Of a stretch of DNA of 64,000 bases, positions 1 through 7,651 are shown piece after piece. This DNA comes from Fusobacterium sp. JB019 (GTDB taxonomy: Bacteria > Fusobacteriota > Fusobacteriia > Fusobacteriales > Fusobacteriaceae), in contig JAUTCN010000002.1 in NCBI GenBank assembly GCA_030673965.1, positions 248,001 to 312,000 of the forward strand. The letters are read 5' to 3'. Each line of letters starts with the position of its first letter. The first letter of the stretch is position 1. The notes under the pieces were generated by a model. It ran no database searches. It was given only the letters and a program-made list of their open reading frames with translations, and was not told the origin of the DNA. Both the position numbers and the translations under genes were made by a program.

Positions 1-23
1 AAATAAGATTAGGAGGGGTTCTC

Positions 24-500
24 TTGAAAAATAAGTATCACTTTTTTTACACGTGTTCCTTTGGTGACTTTTTAGTTATTCATTCTGAAGATAAAGTTTT
101 AGGTTTGAACTTTATTTCTCCAGAACATACTTATCTCCCTGAAGAATGTAAGAATGATTTTTCTGAAAAAATAATTTCTCAGTTAAATGAGTATTTTAAA
201 GGAGAAAGAAAACATTTTGATTTACCTTTAAAACCTTTAGGTACTGAATTTCAAAAAAGAGTTTGGAAGGCATTAATTAATATTCCATACGGAGAAACTA
301 AAAGTTATAAAGAAATTGCAATTGAAGTTGGAAGTCCAAAAGCCTGTAGAGCAGTGGGTTCTGCAAATAATAAAAATCCAATTCCAATTATAATTCCTTG
401 TCACAGAGTTATTGGGAGCACAGGAAAATTAGTTGGGTTTGCAGGTGGATTAAATTTGAAAGAAAAATTATTAAATTTAGAACAAAAGCAAAAAAACTAA
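24..500 (+). CDS. ogt: Methylated-DNA--protein-cysteine methyltransferase
   Basis: Repairs O6-alkylguanine and O4-alkylthymine in DNA by irreversible transfer of the alkyl group to its own cysteine. The 158-residue protein has the usual N-terminal RNase H-like half and the C-terminal DNA-binding half. The reactive cysteine lies in PCHRV (Cys126), preceded by the helix-turn-helix segment around YKEIAIEVGSPKACRAVG and followed by the GFAGG loop. Start is TTG with a good GGAGGGG site seven bases upstream; no better ATG exists. Length matches stand-alone Ogt, not the Ada fusion. Its upstream neighbour lies outside the window, so operon membership is unknown. Function is very likely. Confidence 0.93.
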   Translation: MKNKYHFFYTCSFGDFLVIHSEDKVLGLNFISPEHTYLPEECKNDFSEKIISQLNEYFKGERKHFDLPLKPLGTEFQKRVWKALINIPYGETKSYKEIAIEVGSPKACRAVGSANNKNPIPIIIPCHRVIGSTGKLVGFAGGLNLKEKLLNLEQKQKN

Positions 501-838
501 TAAATTACTTGCGTAATTTGGTATAATTTGTTATTATTATTTTAGTTAGTGTTTTATATGCTATAATATTCATTTTGAACTTTTACAAAAACATATGATT
601 GAGATATTGACAGAAATATAGGAATTGGTGAAATTAATATATGGACAAGATAATAGCTTAAAATATAAAAGCAAAAAAATCTAGTTGGTATCTTTGGTTT
701 GTAAATAGTATTAAAAACATATAAATTCCTAATAAATTTATATTATTTTATGTATATCGATCTACTTTGAGTTTATTATATAACTATTGTAAATGGAAAT
801 ATGCTTAAATATGTAGGATGATGTAAAGAGGAGAAGGA
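501..838. other. Intergenic region upstream of panC
   Basis: This 338-base AT-rich gap holds no convincing gene and no strong terminator hairpin for ogt. An extended -10 element (TGCTATAAT at 559-567) is the best promoter-like match seen. A TTGACA at 607-612 lacks a well-spaced -10. The ribosome binding site of panC (AGAGGAGAAGG) closes the gap. I see no riboswitch-like conserved sequence. The length is unusual for this compact region, so an untranslated leader or a decayed gene is possible. Confidence 0.4.
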
Positions 839-1687
839 ATGAATATCGTTTCAAAAGTTTCAAAAGTAAGAGGTTTAGTAAGAGGTTGGAAAAAAGAAGG
901 ATTATCAGTTGGATTAGTTCCAACTATGGGATATCTTCATGAAGGACATTTAAGTCTTATAAAAAAATGTAGAGAGGAAAACGATTTAGTTGTAGTTTCA
1001 ATTTTCGTTAATCCTACTCAGTTTGGAGAAAATGAAGATTTATCTTCTTATCCAAGAGATTTAAAAGCAGATTCTGCTTTATGTAAATCTGCAGGTGTTG
1101 ATTTAATTTTTAATCCATCACCAGAAGAAATGTATATAGATCCATGTGCTTATGTTAATATTAATGGTTTATCAAAAAATTTATGTGGTAAATCTAGACC
1201 AATTCATTTTAAGGGAGTTTGTACTGTTGTTTCAAAATTATTAAACATAGTTACTCCTGATAAAGCATACTTTGGTGAAAAAGATGCACAACAATTGGCT
1301 ATTATTAAAAAAATGGTAAAAGATCTAAATTTTGATGTAAAAATAGTTGGATGTCCTATTGTTAGAGAAAAGGATAATTTAGCTAAAAGTAGTAGAAATT
1401 TTTATCTTAATGAAGAGGAAAGACAAGCAGCACTTATTTTAAGTAAAGCTCTTGAATTAGGTAAAGATTATTTAAAAAAAGATAATAATGTAAATCATTT
1501 AAAAGAAGTTATTGTTAATAAAATTAATAGTGAACCTCTAGCAAAAATTGACTATGTTGAAGTAGTGGACAGTTTAAATATAGAGCCTGTTTCTGAAATA
1601 AAAAAAGATATTTTAGTTGCTGTGGCTGTATATATTGGAAATACTCGTTTAATAGACAATTTTACATTTAATGGAGGTAAAAGATAA
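839..1687 (+). CDS. panC: Pantothenate synthetase (pantoate--beta-alanine ligase)
   Basis: Condenses pantoate with beta-alanine using ATP to give pantothenate, the CoA precursor, in the cytosol. The 282 residues show the nucleotidyltransferase signature [13 protein letters not shown] near the N-terminus (the HxGH ATP site), the QFGENEDL pantoate segment, and the later GEKDAQQL and KSSRN (KMSKS-like) motifs. Length is normal for PanC. ATG is preceded by AGAGGAGAAGG. The stop codon overlaps the panD start (TAATG), so the two are translationally coupled. No panB or panE is adjacent. Confidence 0.96.
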   Translation: MNIVSKVSKVRGLVRGWKKEGLSVGLVPTMGYLHEGHLSLIKKCREENDLVVVSIFVNPTQFGENEDLSSYPRDLKADSALCKSAGVDLIFNPSPEEMYIDPCAYVNINGLSKNLCGKSRPIHFKGVCTVVSKLLNIVTPDKAYFGEKDAQQLAIIKKMVKDLNFDVKIVGCPIVREKDNLAKSSRNFYLNEEERQAALILSKALELGKDYLKKDNNVNHLKEVIVNKINSEPLAKIDYVEVVDSLNIEPVSEIKKDILVAVAVYIGNTRLIDNFTFNGGKR

Positions 1688-2070
1688 TGGAATTAACAAT
1701 GCTAAAAGGAAAAATACATCGTGCTACAGTGAAACAAGCAGCTCTTGATTACGTTGGAAGTATTACTATTGATGAAGATTTAATGGATGCAAGTGGTATT
1801 ATTGAATATGAAAAAGTTCAAATTTCAGATGTAAATAACGGAAGTAGATTTGAAACTTATGTTATAGCAGGTGAAAGAGGATCTGGTTTAATTTGTTTAA
1901 ATGGATCTGCTGCTAGATGTGTAAGTGTGAATGATAAAATAATTATAATGTGTTATGCTAGTATGTCTGTTGAAGAAGCAAAAGCAGTTAAACCAAAAGT
2001 TGTTTTTGTAGATGAAGAGAATAAAATTAAAAGGGTTACTAGATATGAAAAACACGGACAGTTAGGATAG
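1687..2070 (+). CDS. panD: Aspartate 1-decarboxylase proenzyme
   Basis: Makes beta-alanine from L-aspartate for PanC. It is a pyruvoyl enzyme made as a proenzyme that cleaves itself. The self-cleavage site is visible as YVGSITID, with Gly24-Ser25 exactly where it sits in characterised PanD proteins, which supports this start codon. Ser25 would become the pyruvoyl group. The 127-residue length is standard. The start overlaps the panC stop by one base and panS follows eight bases after the stop, so panC-panD-panS form one operon. Confidence 0.96.
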   Translation: MELTMLKGKIHRATVKQAALDYVGSITIDEDLMDASGIIEYEKVQISDVNNGSRFETYVIAGERGSGLICLNGSAARCVSVNDKIIIMCYASMSVEEAKAVKPKVVFVDEENKIKRVTRYEKHGQLG

Positions 2071-2078
2071 GTGATAAA

Positions 2079-3017
2079 ATGAAAATCTTAGCTGCCTTTA
2101 CTAAAAATGTTGGAAAATTTATGGGATTAATTATAGTTATCATGTCAATAATAGCAATGTTTGAACCTAGTTTTTTTACATGGGCCACTCCATACATAGT
2201 TCCTTTATTAGGGATTGCAATGTTTGGAATGGGACTTACTTTAAGATTAGAAGATTTTAAATTAATTTTATTACGTCCAAGGGATATAATTATAGGAACT
2301 TTAGCACAATTTACTATAATGCCTTTACTTGCTTATGCACTGGCAGTAATATTTAAATTACCTCCAGATTTAGCAATTGGAGTCATATTAGTTGGAACTT
2401 GTCCAGGTGGAACAGCTTCAAATGTTTTAACTTATCTAGCTAAAGGAGATGTATCTCTTTCAGTTGGAATGACAATGTTATCAACTTTATTATCACCTAT
2501 ACTTACTCCATTAATAACTTATTTATTAATTGGAACATGGGTGAAAGTTTCTTTAATAGCAATGGTAATATCAGTATTAAAGATAGTTGCATTACCAATA
2601 TTCTTAGGAATATTAATTAATCATTTATTTTCAAAACAAATAGAAAAGACAAAGGACGTTTTACCTTTAATATCAATTACAACTATAGTTATATTAATTG
2701 GATGTATTATAGGAAATAATTCTTCTAAAATTTTGACTATGGGACTTACTGTAATATTAGTAGTTATATTCCATAATTTACTTGGATTATTACTTGGTTA
2801 CTCAGTTGGAAAAATGTTGAAGTTAGAAGATTATAAAAGTAGTGCTATATCAATTGAAGTTGGAACTCAAAATTCAGGACTAGCAGTTTCTTTAGCAGTT
2901 AGTAATTTTGCAGCAAATCCACTTGCAACAATTCCAGGAGCATTATTTAGTGTCTGGCATAATATTTCAGGGTCATTATTAGCAACATATTTTACAAGAA
3001 AAAAAGAAAAGATTTAA
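2079..3017 (+). CDS. panS: Bile acid:sodium symporter-family transporter, probable pantoate/ketopantoate importer PanS
   Basis: A 312-residue integral membrane protein of the BASS fold with about nine to ten hydrophobic segments. It carries the family signatures GTCPGGTASN (about residues 108-117) and, near the C-terminus, the EVGTQNSGLA motif of the second crossed helix. BASS members import bile acids, pyruvate or pantothenate precursors. One characterised branch, PanS, imports ketopantoate and pantoate. Its place directly behind panC-panD, with no panB or panE, favours that substrate. Substrate choice is inference from context; the fold is secure. Confidence 0.82.
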   Translation: MKILAAFTKNVGKFMGLIIVIMSIIAMFEPSFFTWATPYIVPLLGIAMFGMGLTLRLEDFKLILLRPRDIIIGTLAQFTIMPLLAYALAVIFKLPPDLAIGVILVGTCPGGTASNVLTYLAKGDVSLSVGMTMLSTLLSPILTPLITYLLIGTWVKVSLIAMVISVLKIVALPIFLGILINHLFSKQIEKTKDVLPLISITTIVILIGCIIGNNSSKILTMGLTVILVVIFHNLLGLLLGYSVGKMLKLEDYKSSAISIEVGTQNSGLAVSLAVSNFAANPLATIPGALFSVWHNISGSLLATYFTRKKEKI

Positions 3018-3023
3018 CAACTA

Positions 3024-3056
3024 ACCCTAGTAGATATTAACTACTAGGGTATTTTT
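3024..3056 (+). terminator. Hairpin after panS, before citD-like gene
   Basis: A ten-base perfect stem (ACCCTAGTAG / CTACTAGGGT) with a seven-base loop is followed by a short T-rich tract. It looks like an intrinsic terminator for the pan genes. Only about 16 bases separate it from the next ribosome binding site or start, leaving no space for a promoter, so it probably acts as a partial terminator or processing hairpin. Confidence 0.75.
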
Positions 3057-3075
3057 GTAGAAAAAAGGAGAAGTG

Positions 3076-3339
3076 ATGATAGGAAGTTGTGGAAATGAAA
3101 AAGATTCAGATGCTTTAGTTATTGTAGATTTGAAAAACAAAGGAAGAGATATTGAAATTAATTCAAAACTAAAGGATATGTTTGGAGAATATATGGAAAA
3201 AGCTATAATAGAAATCCTTGATGAAATGAAGATTAAAAATATTAAGGTTATCTTAAAAGATTATGGAGCTTTGGATTTTGTAATCAAAGCTAGAACTAAA
3301 GTTGCTATAAAAAGAGCTTTACAAGGAGGGGATAAATAA
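3076..3339 (+). CDS. Divergent citrate lyase acyl-carrier (gamma) subunit, CitD-like
   Basis: Small 87-residue protein that aligns along its length with citrate lyase gamma subunit: conserved pieces include DIEINS, MFGEYM, KDYGALDFVIKAR. In classical CitD a serine in the ESSD/ESGD segment carries the phosphoribosyl-dephospho-CoA group. Here the matching segment is GNEKDSD, which places Asp at the attachment position and a serine one residue later. Prosthetic-group attachment is therefore doubtful. ATG at 3076 has AAGGAG at a good distance; an in-frame GTG three bases upstream is too close. It overlaps the next gene by one base. Subunit family is likely; activity is uncertain. Confidence 0.75.
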   Translation: MIGSCGNEKDSDALVIVDLKNKGRDIEINSKLKDMFGEYMEKAIIEILDEMKIKNIKVILKDYGALDFVIKARTKVAIKRALQGGDK

Positions 3340-4055
3340 TGATGAGAAGTTTATTAATTTCATCGGTCACTCCAAAAATACTTGCAAATGCTCATTTGTA
3401 TGAAGCAGATTATTTAATATTTGATTTAGATAAGACTATATCTATAGAGGAAAAAGATTCTGCTAGAGAATTACTTGTACAGGCAGTTAAACATATGGAT
3501 TATAATTTAGATAATATTATAATAAATATTAATTTAATTTCATCTGATTATTGGAAGGAAGATATTAAAGATTTATTTGCTGCTGGAATAAGAAATTTTG
3601 GGATATATTTAGAAGAAGAAAAAAATATTAAAGAGATTGATGAATTTTTAAAAGCATTAGAAAATAAATCTAATGTGGAAGAGGGAAGTTCTAAAATTAT
3701 ATATTTTATAGGGAAACCATTTTTAATTATGAATATTCAAAATATAGTTATGAGTACAAATAGAATACTTGCTCTTTCTTTTAACAAAGAGGAGTTTAGA
3801 GGAAAGATAAAAGTAGAAAGACATAAAAATAATGAAGATCTATCTTTAGGTAAAAAAATGTTAGTTATGGGATCAGCACTTAAAGATATTTATTGTATTG
3901 ATAGTCCCTTTGAAGATTTATCTGATGAAGATAATTTTATAAAAGAAATTAAAAATAATATGAATATTGGATTTAATGGAAAAATTTGTTTTCATCCATC
4001 TCAAGTTAGAATAATAAATAACATTTATAAAGATAGTTATTATTATAAGGATTAG
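3339..4055 (+). CDS. Divergent, shortened citrate lyase beta-like protein (CitE/HpcH-aldolase fold)
   Basis: Resembles citrate lyase beta subunit, which normally splits citryl thioester to oxaloacetate and acetyl-carrier. Conserved landmarks are YLIFDL (27-31), EEKDSAR, and GFNGKICFHPSQ near the end. Functional positions differ: the RVN arginine segment reads ININ (62-65), the ESPLG metal glutamate segment reads GKPF (125-128), and the GAED aspartate segment reads NKEE. It is 238 residues against roughly 290-300 in CitE and stops soon after HPSQ, so it lacks the C-terminal lid. The frame is open and coupled to both neighbours, arguing against simple decay. It may be a repurposed or structural subunit. 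Confidence 0.75.
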   Translation: MMRSLLISSVTPKILANAHLYEADYLIFDLDKTISIEEKDSARELLVQAVKHMDYNLDNIIININLISSDYWKEDIKDLFAAGIRNFGIYLEEEKNIKEIDEFLKALENKSNVEEGSSKIIYFIGKPFLIMNIQNIVMSTNRILALSFNKEEFRGKIKVERHKNNEDLSLGKKMLVMGSALKDIYCIDSPFEDLSDEDNFIKEIKNNMNIGFNGKICFHPSQVRIINNIYKDSYYYKD

Positions 4056-4056
4056 T

Positions 4057-5547
4057 ATGAAAGGAGAAAAATTGAAGAATTCTAATGAAATACCCGATTT
4101 TATAAAAGGTTATGGAAAAGTTAAACTTTACACAGAAAATAAAGTTAATGAAAAATCACAGGACAAAGTTTTAAAAAATATAAAAGAAAGTATAATTAAA
4201 AGTAATTTAATAAGTGGGATGACTATTTCCTTTCAAACTAATCATAGAAATAATAATAATATCTTAAATTTAATAATTGAAGAAATTGATAAGTTAGGAA
4301 TAGAAGATATAAATTTAGTTGTTTCTTCCCTTGGAAAAATACACGAGCCTTTAATTAAATATATAAAAAAAGGAGTAATTACAAAAATAAGTACTTCTGG
4401 AATTAGAGGAGAAATAGCAAAGGAAATTTCAATAAATAATATATTAAAAAATCCTGTTATTTTTAGAAGTTCTGGAAATAAAGTTGATTCAGTAATTTCT
4501 GGAAAATTAAAAATAGATGTTGCCTTTTTAATTGCATCATCTTGTGATACAATGGGAAATTCTAATGGTATAGAAGGTAAATCAGCATTTGGTTCAACTG
4601 GTTATTCTATGACTGATATGAAATTTACAAATAAAGTTATTGTGATTACAGATAATATTGTGCCCTTTCCTTTGGAAAAAATTTCAATACCTATGGATTA
4701 TGTAGATTATATAGTTAAGATAAAATCACTGACTATTAATACTAATTTTTTAAATTCTATTAAATTAACTAAAAATCCAAGAGAATTAATAATTGCAGAA
4801 AAAGCTGCAGAAATTCTGATTAAATTAGGATATATTAAAAATGGGTATTCTATTCAACCAGGACCTGGTGGAGCATTTTTAGCAATAAGTAAATATCTTA
4901 AGGAATATATGAAGAAAAATGAAATTAAAGGATCTTTTCTAAGTGGTGGGATTTCTGCTTATTTAGTAAATTTATTAGAAGAGGGATATTTTGAAAATAT
5001 TTTTGATTTACAAAGTTATGATGTTATTTCTGCTAAATCTTTATTAAATAATGAGAAACATATGGAAGTTTCAGATGCTTCCTATGATAGAATTTTATCT
5101 GATTTGGATATAGCAATTGTAAATGCAACAGAAATAGATGTTGATTTTAATATAAATTTATTAACCGGATCAAATGGTGTGATAATGGGAGTTCCTACAG
5201 TGGCCCAAGATATTGCACATACTTCAAAAATTACAATTGCAATGTCTCCAAGCATGAGAAAAAGAATTCCTATAATAACTAAAAAAGTTACAAATACAGT
5301 TATTCCTGGTGAAGATGTTGACATACTAGTAACAGAAAGAGGAATTTGTGTAAATCCTAGGAGAAAAGATTTAATTAAAATTTTAAAGAAAGAAAATATA
5401 AAATTAACTAATATAAAAAAATTATACGAGACAGTTACTAAAATAACAGGAGTACCTAAGAAACCAACTTATACAGAAAATATAGTTGGAGTAATAGAAT
5501 CTTCAGATGGAAAAGTAATTGACATAATAAAACAAGTGAAAAAATAG
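4057..5547 (+). CDS. Divergent citrate lyase alpha-like protein (CitF-like, CoA-transferase fold)
   Basis: At 496 residues it is nearly full length for CitF, which exchanges acetyl for citryl on the acyl carrier. Well-kept segments include TSGIRG, SSCDTMGNSNG (161-171), TKNPREL, QPGPGGA, SGGIS, LQSYD, ATEIDVDFNINLLTGSNGV and VDILVTERGICVNPRR. Two normally conserved regions are changed: HH..R after the SF strand reads QTNHRN (60-65), and the SGGHxDTA loop reads PTVAQDIAHT (380-389). The parallel loss of motifs in all three subunits suggests a common change of substrate or role. The stop lies just before a strong terminator. No citC, citX or citG is nearby. Confidence 0.8.
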   Translation: MKGEKLKNSNEIPDFIKGYGKVKLYTENKVNEKSQDKVLKNIKESIIKSNLISGMTISFQTNHRNNNNILNLIIEEIDKLGIEDINLVVSSLGKIHEPLIKYIKKGVITKISTSGIRGEIAKEISINNILKNPVIFRSSGNKVDSVISGKLKIDVAFLIASSCDTMGNSNGIEGKSAFGSTGYSMTDMKFTNKVIVITDNIVPFPLEKISIPMDYVDYIVKIKSLTINTNFLNSIKLTKNPRELIIAEKAAEILIKLGYIKNGYSIQPGPGGAFLAISKYLKEYMKKNEIKGSFLSGGISAYLVNLLEEGYFENIFDLQSYDVISAKSLLNNEKHMEVSDASYDRILSDLDIAIVNATEIDVDFNINLLTGSNGVIMGVPTVAQDIAHTSKITIAMSPSMRKRIPIITKKVTNTVIPGEDVDILVTERGICVNPRRKDLIKILKKENIKLTNIKKLYETVTKITGVPKKPTYTENIVGVIESSDGKVIDIIKQVKK

Positions 5548-5557
5548 AAATAAAAGA

Positions 5558-5600
5558 AATAAATCTTCCTTAATTTATTAAAAATTAAGGAAGATTTATT
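5558..5600. terminator. Bidirectional terminator between citF-like gene and barrel protein gene
   Basis: A perfect 19-base stem (AATAAATCTTCCTTAATTT and its complement) closes a five-base loop and is flanked by A- and T-rich tracts. The two genes converge on it, so it can end transcription from both sides. Confidence 0.9.
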
Positions 5601-6223
5601 TAAATATTGAAATTATAACCAACAGAAAGAGTTACTCTTTTATAATCATTACTTTCTTTAAAATTAAATAATTTATTATTATATTTAACTTTAATTTTGC
5701 TTCTAGTTATACCATACATTAATTCAACAAAAAAATCATTATATTCTATTCCTCCCCCAAAAGCTGTATATAAACCATTTTCACTACTTGAATCAAGTTT
5801 AAGACTATTAAAACGAAGATCAGAAGAATTAATGTTAAAAGAATATCCAAGATTAGCTTTTAAATATAGAGTTAAATCCTTATAATTAATATTATAGTTT
5901 AAAGTTCCATATATAGGAATAGAATCATATTCCATTCCAAAAGTAGTTAATGTAGGATTGTATTTATAAAATTTTCTGTTATTGTGTTTTTGATAAGAAA
6001 TACCTAATCCAACTTTAAATTTATCATCAATTAACTTAAGTGCTTCAACAGAAAAATCATATGATTTTCCTTCTGTTTCATCAGTAAAATATTTTTGGGT
6101 ACCTATATACTCATATTTTGAGGATAAATCAGTCCCAAATTTCACTGAAATTTGATCTATACATGTTTTTTTAGCAAAGACTGAAGTGGATGTAATTAGT
6201 AAAAATAAAATAATTTTTTTCAT
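5600..6223 (-). CDS. Outer-membrane beta-barrel protein
   Basis: Has a clear Sec signal peptide (MKKIILFLLITSTSVFA, cut after Ala) followed by about 190 residues of alternating polar and aromatic strands such as FKVGLGISYQ, LTLYLKANLGYSF, YTAFGGGIEY and VTLSVGYNFNI. This is the pattern of a small eight-to-ten strand outer-membrane barrel of the OmpA/OmpW-like size class. ATG at 6223 is chosen because GGGAGG lies seven bases upstream; an upstream in-frame ATG has no such site. It shows the organism has an outer membrane. Specific function (porin, adhesin or structural) cannot be read from the sequence. Confidence 0.8.
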   Translation of the reverse strand: MKKIILFLLITSTSVFAKKTCIDQISVKFGTDLSSKYEYIGTQKYFTDETEGKSYDFSVEALKLIDDKFKVGLGISYQKHNNRKFYKYNPTLTTFGMEYDSIPIYGTLNYNINYKDLTLYLKANLGYSFNINSSDLRFNSLKLDSSSENGLYTAFGGGIEYNDFFVELMYGITRSKIKVKYNNKLFNFKESNDYKRVTLSVGYNFNI

Positions 6224-6273
6224 AACAAAACCTCCCATCATCTTTAAAAATAAGAAATTAAATCTACACTATA

Positions 6274-6302
6274 GTTATACAACATAAAAAAGTTAAAGGC
6301 AA
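6274..6302 (-). promoter_or_regulatory. Promoter of the barrel protein gene
   Basis: On the minus strand TTGCCT, a 17-base spacer and TATAAC form a sigma-70-like promoter about 50 bases ahead of the barrel gene start. Spacing is ideal; the -35 box is only moderately close to consensus. Confidence 0.6.
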
Positions 6303-6331
6303 GTTTTATATTTATTAATATTTATAAAATG

Positions 6332-7498
6332 TTATTTTATAAAATATTTATTTCTATTCTTATATTTCTGACTTCCTAAAAGTCCAAATTCTGAAAATTT
6401 TAAAACAAAGGAACGAATAGTTGCATAGGCAGCATTTCCAAAAGTTTTTTCTAATTCTTTTGTTGTAAATTCATTCTTTCCATAGTGAGACATAACAAAA
6501 TTCCATAATTCCTTTTCCTTTAAAGTTATTTCCCCTGCATTTAATTTTTCTAAAAATATATCAAAAATATTTTCTTCGTTTCCATTAAATTCTAGTTTAT
6601 TATATACATTTTCTATGAAATAGTTTATAAAAGGGGTCAGATCAATAACTTTTGATAGTTTTTCATTTTCTTCTATAATCTGAAAAGCTTTATAATAGTT
6701 ATTTTTACTTTCATTTATATATTTTGAAAAAGATACAAATAAAGAAGTTGGATATCCTTTTTGAACTAGAAACCATAAATGTAATAATCTTGACATTCTT
6801 CCATTTCCGTCAAAGTAGGGATGAATATATGCTAAATAAAAATGTATCATTATAGATTTTATAAAATCATCTATATTTGATTTAGCATTAATAAATTTTA
6901 TAAATTCATCCATATATTCAGGTAATTTTTCATAAGCTAATCCCTCATGAACTTCTTTTCCTCCAACAACAAATACTTTATCATGACGATAGAAATTGTT
7001 TGGTAAAAGTTTAGATTCATCTTTTAAATAATTGCCAATTGTTAAATCATATAAAATTTTTAAATTTTCTTTGTTTATTTTATTTGTGCTGTCACTTATA
7101 AAATCTAAACCTTTTTTTATTCCCATTATATGATTATCTTTATCATCATGTGTAGCATAACCCTTTAAAACATTTTCAATGTTTTTACGCTCTGAATGAA
7201 TATTTTCTATTTTCAAAGTAGAATAAATTTCCTCATTCATTGCTTTAAATCCATAATTATATTCTGTTAGGTTTGGTTTAATTAGATTTTTTATAGAATT
7301 AATATTTAATGAAACTTTACTTGGTATAAAGACAATATTATTATTTTTAAAATCTTTTAACTTAACTTCATTAAACATTGTCATCTTTAATATATCTACA
7401 CAATTATAAACAGCATCTTTAGAATATTTATATTTTAATTTTTTTAAGTTAAAGAAATCCTTATCATTTATTATATTAAAAAACAAAGTTGTTTCCAT
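6332..7498 (-). CDS. Fic-domain protein with C-terminal winged helix
   Basis: Fic enzymes transfer AMP or other nucleotide groups onto hydroxyl side chains of target proteins. The 388 residues contain the complete active-site motif HPYFDGNGRMSR (226-237, catalytic His226). A TLKIEN segment at 94-99 fits the autoinhibitory (S/T)xxxE(G/N) motif on the N-terminal side, so this looks like a class II, self-restrained Fic. Residues about 325-388 look like a winged helix, seen in Fic proteins that may bind DNA. The gene stands alone, with an operator-like repeat cluster just upstream. No separate antitoxin gene is adjacent. Target unknown. Confidence 0.88.
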   Translation of the reverse strand: METTLFFNIINDKDFFNLKKLKYKYSKDAVYNCVDILKMTMFNEVKLKDFKNNNIVFIPSKVSLNINSIKNLIKPNLTEYNYGFKAMNEEIYSTLKIENIHSERKNIENVLKGYATHDDKDNHIMGIKKGLDFISDSTNKINKENLKILYDLTIGNYLKDESKLLPNNFYRHDKVFVVGGKEVHEGLAYEKLPEYMDEFIKFINAKSNIDDFIKSIMIHFYLAYIHPYFDGNGRMSRLLHLWFLVQKGYPTSLFVSFSKYINESKNNYYKAFQIIEENEKLSKVIDLTPFINYFIENVYNKLEFNGNEENIFDIFLEKLNAGEITLKEKELWNFVMSHYGKNEFTTKELEKTFGNAAYATIRSFVLKFSEFGLLGSQKYKNRNKYFIK

Positions 7499-7514
7499 AG
7501 TTCCCTCCTTATCG

Positions 7515-7546
7515 ACTGATACTAACTGATACCAATATATATCAGT
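7515..7546 (-). promoter_or_regulatory. Operator-like repeats upstream of fic
   Basis: Two direct copies of ACTGATAC (7515-7522 and 7525-7532) lie ten bases apart, one helical turn, and an inverted copy TATCAGT follows at 7540-7546. The cluster sits immediately ahead of the Fic start. A regulator, perhaps the Fic protein's own winged helix, could bind here; this is inference from the repeat geometry. Confidence 0.5.
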
Positions 7547-7651
7547 TTACCATTAATTTATATATTTTTCAAGTAAATTAAAAAGAACTTAATTTCTTAA
7601 GTTCTCTCTAAAGTGATTGACTTTATCTTAAAAGATAGATAATAATATCTT

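Noticed and set aside
501-838. Small RNA or riboswitch ahead of panC
   Set aside because: No conserved motif or convincing hairpin with T tract was found; only a weak extended -10 box.
3076-5547. Annotating the genes as an ordinary citrate lyase operon
   Set aside because: Key motifs of all three subunits differ from the family and the accessory genes citC, citX and citG are missing, so the plain name would mislead.
7515-7546. CRISPR-like repeat array
   Set aside because: Only two short direct copies and one inverted copy, without spacers of constant length; operator geometry fits better.
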